From NCBI GenBank assembly GCA_964468475.1, contig CAYXUL010000009.1, positions 5,079 to 69,078 of the forward strand: DNA of 64,000 bases, in the 5' to 3' direction. The notes under the pieces were generated by a model, which searched no databases, was not told the origin of the DNA, and worked only from the letters and a program-made list of their open reading frames with translations. Below, one piece after another: positions 61,167-64,000 of this stretch. Numbering within the stretch: position 1 is the first letter of the stretch; each line of letters starts with the position of its first letter. The DNA is from JBECKX01 sp964468475. Lineage in GTDB: Bacteria > Zixibacteria > MSB-5A5 > CAIYYT01. Both the position numbers and the translations under genes were made by a program.

Positions 61167-62762
61167 ATGAAAAATAGCTGTTTAGTCGTAATCCTCATAT
61201 TCTCCATGCTTGTTCCTGCTCTGGCACAGGATAAGGGAGCGGATAACGGAGCTGATAAGGGGCAGGACAAGGAAGTCATTCGTCTGTGCAACGACTACGT
61301 TGATATGCTGAAAGATGGCAAGTATGATCAGGCACGTGAACTCTGGAACCTGCTCGATCGTACCAGGGCGGAGGAATTGAAGATCAATTACCAGGGCTGC
61401 CCTCTCAAGCTGGAAATTGGCTCCCCACTCTGGCAGCATCTCGACGATATTCGCTCCGGCAAAGCGGAGTACCGAGTAAGTCTCGTCACGCTCAGCCGTG
61501 ACTTTGCCAAGGTCACGTACAGCATCGTCTCTCCTTCCGATACGACCTGGGGAACCCAATACGTCCTCGTCGGCGGAGTCGTGGAGCCGCAATTTGTCAG
61601 TTCCACACATGTCTTCAGCGACGCCTGGGAGCAGGTTGAAACCAAGTATATTCGGCTCCATTACCGCGACGCCAAGATTTTCGACGCGGATGTAACCGAC
61701 CGTGCAGACGACTTCATTCACCGCATGGGAGACATGCTTGGCGTTTCGAATGAGAAGATGGTCATTCTCGAGACCATCAAGCTCAATGGCTTCCTCTGTG
61801 GATCATACGGAGAGGTCGAGTCAATGTCGGGTGTGCAGGGACTTGGAGCTTTCGTCAAGAGTTACGATGGCGTGGTTGGAAAGTACTTCCCGCCGTATCA
61901 GGAACTGGCGCAGTTCATGGTAGCCTACGCCAACGATACTTTGCCGCCGGTGACTCTGCCGATTATGCAGTATGGCACGGCGACTTTTCTTGGGGGGCGC
62001 TGGGGACGGTCTGCGCGGGTACTCTCGGCTCTCGGCGCGTACTTGTACCAGAACGATCTGGTTACACTTGATACACTTATCACAGCCGCCGATTTTGCCA
62101 CATTCAACTCGAATCCCGATTTTGCCTATCCCCTTGCCGGCTTGTTCTGCGAATTCATGTTCGACAAGCTGGGCCGCGACAAGTACTTTACGCTCTACCG
62201 CCAGCTATCAGGAACAAGTGCCGAAGTAAATGCGATTACAGCCGCAGCGTTTAAGCAGACTGTGGCGACTGCGGCGGGTGGAAACTGGGAAAATCTCATT
62301 AAAGAATTTAAGGCCTGGCTCCCTCAGCACAGCTATGCGGGGATCGCCGCCGGTGCCGACGATACCGGCGAGTTGCGCTACGAGTCGGGGTTGAAGGGAG
62401 TTCTGGTAAGAGTCTACGAGGACAGCAACGCCTACGATGTTGTCGCGAAACTCGATAGCTCCGATATCAAGGTCGCGCTTGTGCTGCGCCAGCGAATCGG
62501 GAATGACTACCAAAGTTTCCTGTTTGACGATCAGTTTCCCGACACGCTGTACAATGATTATCACTATGGAATTCTGTTTTCGTCTGCTGAAGCGGGAACT
62601 TACGACTACATTACCAACAGAATCACGGGGAAATACATATCGGGGATGACAGGCGATCAGGCGATCTATGATCCGAAATCGGGCGAAGTGCGCTTTCGTA
62701 TCGAAAAGTACCTGGTGCCATCATTCAGCGACTACGAGCCCCACTTGCTATTGATGAAGTAA
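61167..62762 (+). CDS. Exported protein with a degenerate peptidase-MA-like domain
   Basis: This 531-residue protein has a signal peptide (CLVVILIFSMLVPALAQ, about 4-21). A short Asp/Lys-rich segment, an N-terminal alpha/beta domain and a middle region resembling the zinc peptidase MA family follow. Where that family has His-Glu-x-x-His, this reads YQELAQFMVAYAN (about 243-255), and the following EG-A segment reads MQYGTATFLGG, so zinc cannot bind and it is probably not a protease. The C-terminal 120 residues form a beta domain. The SD is AGGGAG. It may sense or bind peptides in the periplasm. Confidence 0.65.
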   Translation: MKNSCLVVILIFSMLVPALAQDKGADNGADKGQDKEVIRLCNDYVDMLKDGKYDQARELWNLLDRTRAEELKINYQGCPLKLEIGSPLWQHLDDIRSGKAEYRVSLVTLSRDFAKVTYSIVSPSDTTWGTQYVLVGGVVEPQFVSSTHVFSDAWEQVETKYIRLHYRDAKIFDADVTDRADDFIHRMGDMLGVSNEKMVILETIKLNGFLCGSYGEVESMSGVQGLGAFVKSYDGVVGKYFPPYQELAQFMVAYANDTLPPVTLPIMQYGTATFLGGRWGRSARVLSALGAYLYQNDLVTLDTLITAADFATFNSNPDFAYPLAGLFCEFMFDKLGRDKYFTLYRQLSGTSAEVNAITAAAFKQTVATAAGGNWENLIKEFKAWLPQHSYAGIAAGADDTGELRYESGLKGVLVRVYEDSNAYDVVAKLDSSDIKVALVLRQRIGNDYQSFLFDDQFPDTLYNDYHYGILFSSAEAGTYDYITNRITGKYISGMTGDQAIYDPKSGEVRFRIEKYLVPSFSDYEPHLLLMK

Positions 62763-62773
62763 ATCGCTTCCGG

Positions 62774-64000
62774 CTATAGTCCGTCGTACTGAGGGCCACC
62801 TCCCCCTTCCGGTGGGACCCAGGTGATGATGGCGTAAGGATCGGCAATATCGCAGGTCTTGCAGTGCACACAGTTGGAGGCGTTTATCTTGAGCCTCTTA
62901 CCGCCCTCAACTTCTTCCATCTCGTAGACATTTGCCGGACAGAAAAACTGGCACGGGTTGCCATACTCCTCTACACACTTGGTAGCGCAGATGTTAGTAT
63001 CATGGACTACCAGGTGAGAGGGCTGGTCTTCCTCATGATTCGTTCCGGAATAGTATACCGAGTCAAGCTTGTTGAAGATTAGTTTCCCATCAGGCTTCGG
63101 GCGCCAGGACTCCGCGTTGGGGGCGTCCCCACTGAAGTACTTGCCCAGCTGACGCATGTTCTGGTAATCCGGCTTAACGCGCGGCGGTGTTTTGAAACCG
63201 TTCCAGATATTCTTTAGAACATAGCCGGGGGCTGAGAAGACCCCGCGTTCAAACATGGGGTGGAAATACCTGCTCTTGTACAGTTCTTTGTGAACGTAAG
63301 AGCTGCGCCACTTGGTATCGAATTGTGACATCGCCTGCTCTGAAGTGTCCCCCTGTTTCAGGGCAGCGAATATCGTCTCGGCAGCCAGCATCCCCGTCTT
63401 CATCGCCAGGTGAATGCCCTTAAGCCGAGCCGGATTGAGGAACGAAGCCGAATCCCCGATGATCAGGAAACCGTCACCAAACATCTTCGGAATCGACCAG
63501 TAGCCACCCTCCGGAATCGCCTTGGCGCCATACCGGATCATCTTGCCTTTACTGAGCAGCTCCTTCACAAAGGGGTGCAACTTCATTTTGGAATATAACG
63601 CCTGCGGCTCGGTGAAGGGATTGCGGTAGTTCATCCCCACGACAATGCCAATGGAAAGCAGCTTGTCGGTAATGCTGTAAAGGAAACCGCCGCCGAAGGT
63701 TTCATTGTCGAGCGGGTAACCCATGGTGTGATATACCTGCCCTGGCTGCAGCGTACCCTCAGGGAACTCCCATAATTCCTTGACCCCGGTGGTGTATTGC
63801 TGGGGATTGCGTCCCTGCGAGAGACTTAACTTCTCGATGAGAGTCTTGGTAAGCGAACCTCGTGTGCCTTCGCCCAGGACGGTGACTTTGGCCTTCAGAT
63901 TCATCCCCGGCTCAAACGAAGGTTTGCGGTTGCCTTCTTTATCTATTCCTTTATCGTCAGTTCTGACGCCGACCACGCGGTCGCCGTCGTAGAGCAACTC
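62774..64000 (-). CDS. Electron-transfer flavoprotein:ubiquinone oxidoreductase, C-terminal part
   Basis: The frame stays open to the right edge, so the N-terminus with the FAD-binding Rossmann fold is outside the window. The visible part has GYPLDNETFGGGFLYS, an FAD-domain loop LIIGDSASFLNPARLKGIHL, and a C-terminal iron-sulfur domain with HLVVHDTNICATKCVEEYGN, FFCPANVYEME and NCVHCKTCDIADPYAI. This is the ETF-QO (FixC/FixX-like) arrangement, which passes electrons from ETF to the quinone pool during fatty-acid or amino-acid oxidation. The four cysteines of a [4Fe-4S] cluster are present. It converges with the upstream exported gene 11 bp away. Confidence 0.93.
   Translation of the reverse strand, partial: ELLYDGDRVVGVRTDDKGIDKEGNRKPSFEPGMNLKAKVTVLGEGTRGSLTKTLIEKLSLSQGRNPQQYTTGVKELWEFPEGTLQPGQVYHTMGYPLDNETFGGGFLYSITDKLLSIGIVVGMNYRNPFTEPQALYSKMKLHPFVKELLSKGKMIRYGAKAIPEGGYWSIPKMFGDGFLIIGDSASFLNPARLKGIHLAMKTGMLAAETIFAALKQGDTSEQAMSQFDTKWRSSYVHKELYKSRYFHPMFERGVFSAPGYVLKNIWNGFKTPPRVKPDYQNMRQLGKYFSGDAPNAESWRPKPDGKLIFNKLDSVYYSGTNHEEDQPSHLVVHDTNICATKCVEEYGNPCQFFCPANVYEMEEVEGGKRLKINASNCVHCKTCDIADPYAIITWVPPEGGGGPQYDGL

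Overview
The window is a chromosomal stretch of about 64 kb from a Gram-negative, diderm bacterium. Evidence for an outer membrane is direct: an LpxC N-terminus (lipid A), a BamA/TamA-family barrel next to a TamB-like protein, a SprA-type giant barrel, and several other predicted barrels. SprA is the hallmark translocon of type IX secretion (T9SS), and a lamin-tail-domain protein here ends in a Por/FlgD-like C-terminal domain. This points to the FCB superphylum or a related candidate phylum (a Zixibacteria-like lineage would fit). No rRNA is present, so the phylum is an inference. Base composition looks close to balanced. I saw no insertion sequence, phage, CRISPR array or tRNA. One run of exactly 100 N marks a scaffold join, so this is a draft or metagenome assembly.

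Layout. 1-13.6 kb (all minus): lpxC 5' end, a ComEA-like HhH protein, sprA, murB, a DUF1844 protein, recG, an ECF sigma/anti-sigma pair and holA. 13.6-24 kb (minus): an RNase H-fold protein, dgt, a three-gene outer-membrane/lamin-tail cluster interrupted by the N gap, a sigma-54 activator with a degenerate receiver, and rnr. 24-34 kb (minus): macrodomain protein, mreB, a C26 amidase, a BamA/TamA-like barrel, TamB-like protein, a carboxymuconolactone-decarboxylase-family protein, and a second ECF sigma/anti-sigma pair. 34-38 kb (plus): nitroreductase, then an envelope operon of two barrels around a monoheme, Tyr/Trp-rich putative lipoprotein. 38-50 kb (minus): creatininase plus DUF2064 protein, DsbD, pseudo-receiver plus rhomboid, thioredoxin plus CoA-binding protein, a cytochrome c maturation operon ccmABC-D-E-F, and lepB. 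50-55 kb (plus): sugar aminotransferase, a GT39-like membrane glycosyltransferase and a GT2 glycosyltransferase. 55-58 kb (minus): pyrR-pyrB-pyrC with a PyrR-binding RNA hairpin in the leader. 58-64 kb: ferritin-like helical protein, Bcp peroxiredoxin, Rieske ferredoxin, an orphan beta-domain protein, an exported pseudo-peptidase, and the 3' part of ETF-ubiquinone oxidoreductase.

How the genes work together. Envelope construction dominates: lipid A, peptidoglycan (murB, mreB), barrel assembly (BamA/TamB), export (lepB, SprA) and a cytochrome c/thiol system (ccm, dsbD, trxA). CcmE carries a CxxxY motif instead of the usual haem-binding histidine motif, and no ccmG or ccmH is visible, which matches the variant 'System I*'. 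Many gene pairs are translationally coupled by ATGA, TAATG, TGATG or TAGTG overlaps. The most unusual items are the porin/aromatic monoheme operon, the variant Ccm system, the PyrR RNA leader with an SD-sequestering hairpin and leader ORF, and several regulators or enzymes that have lost key residues.
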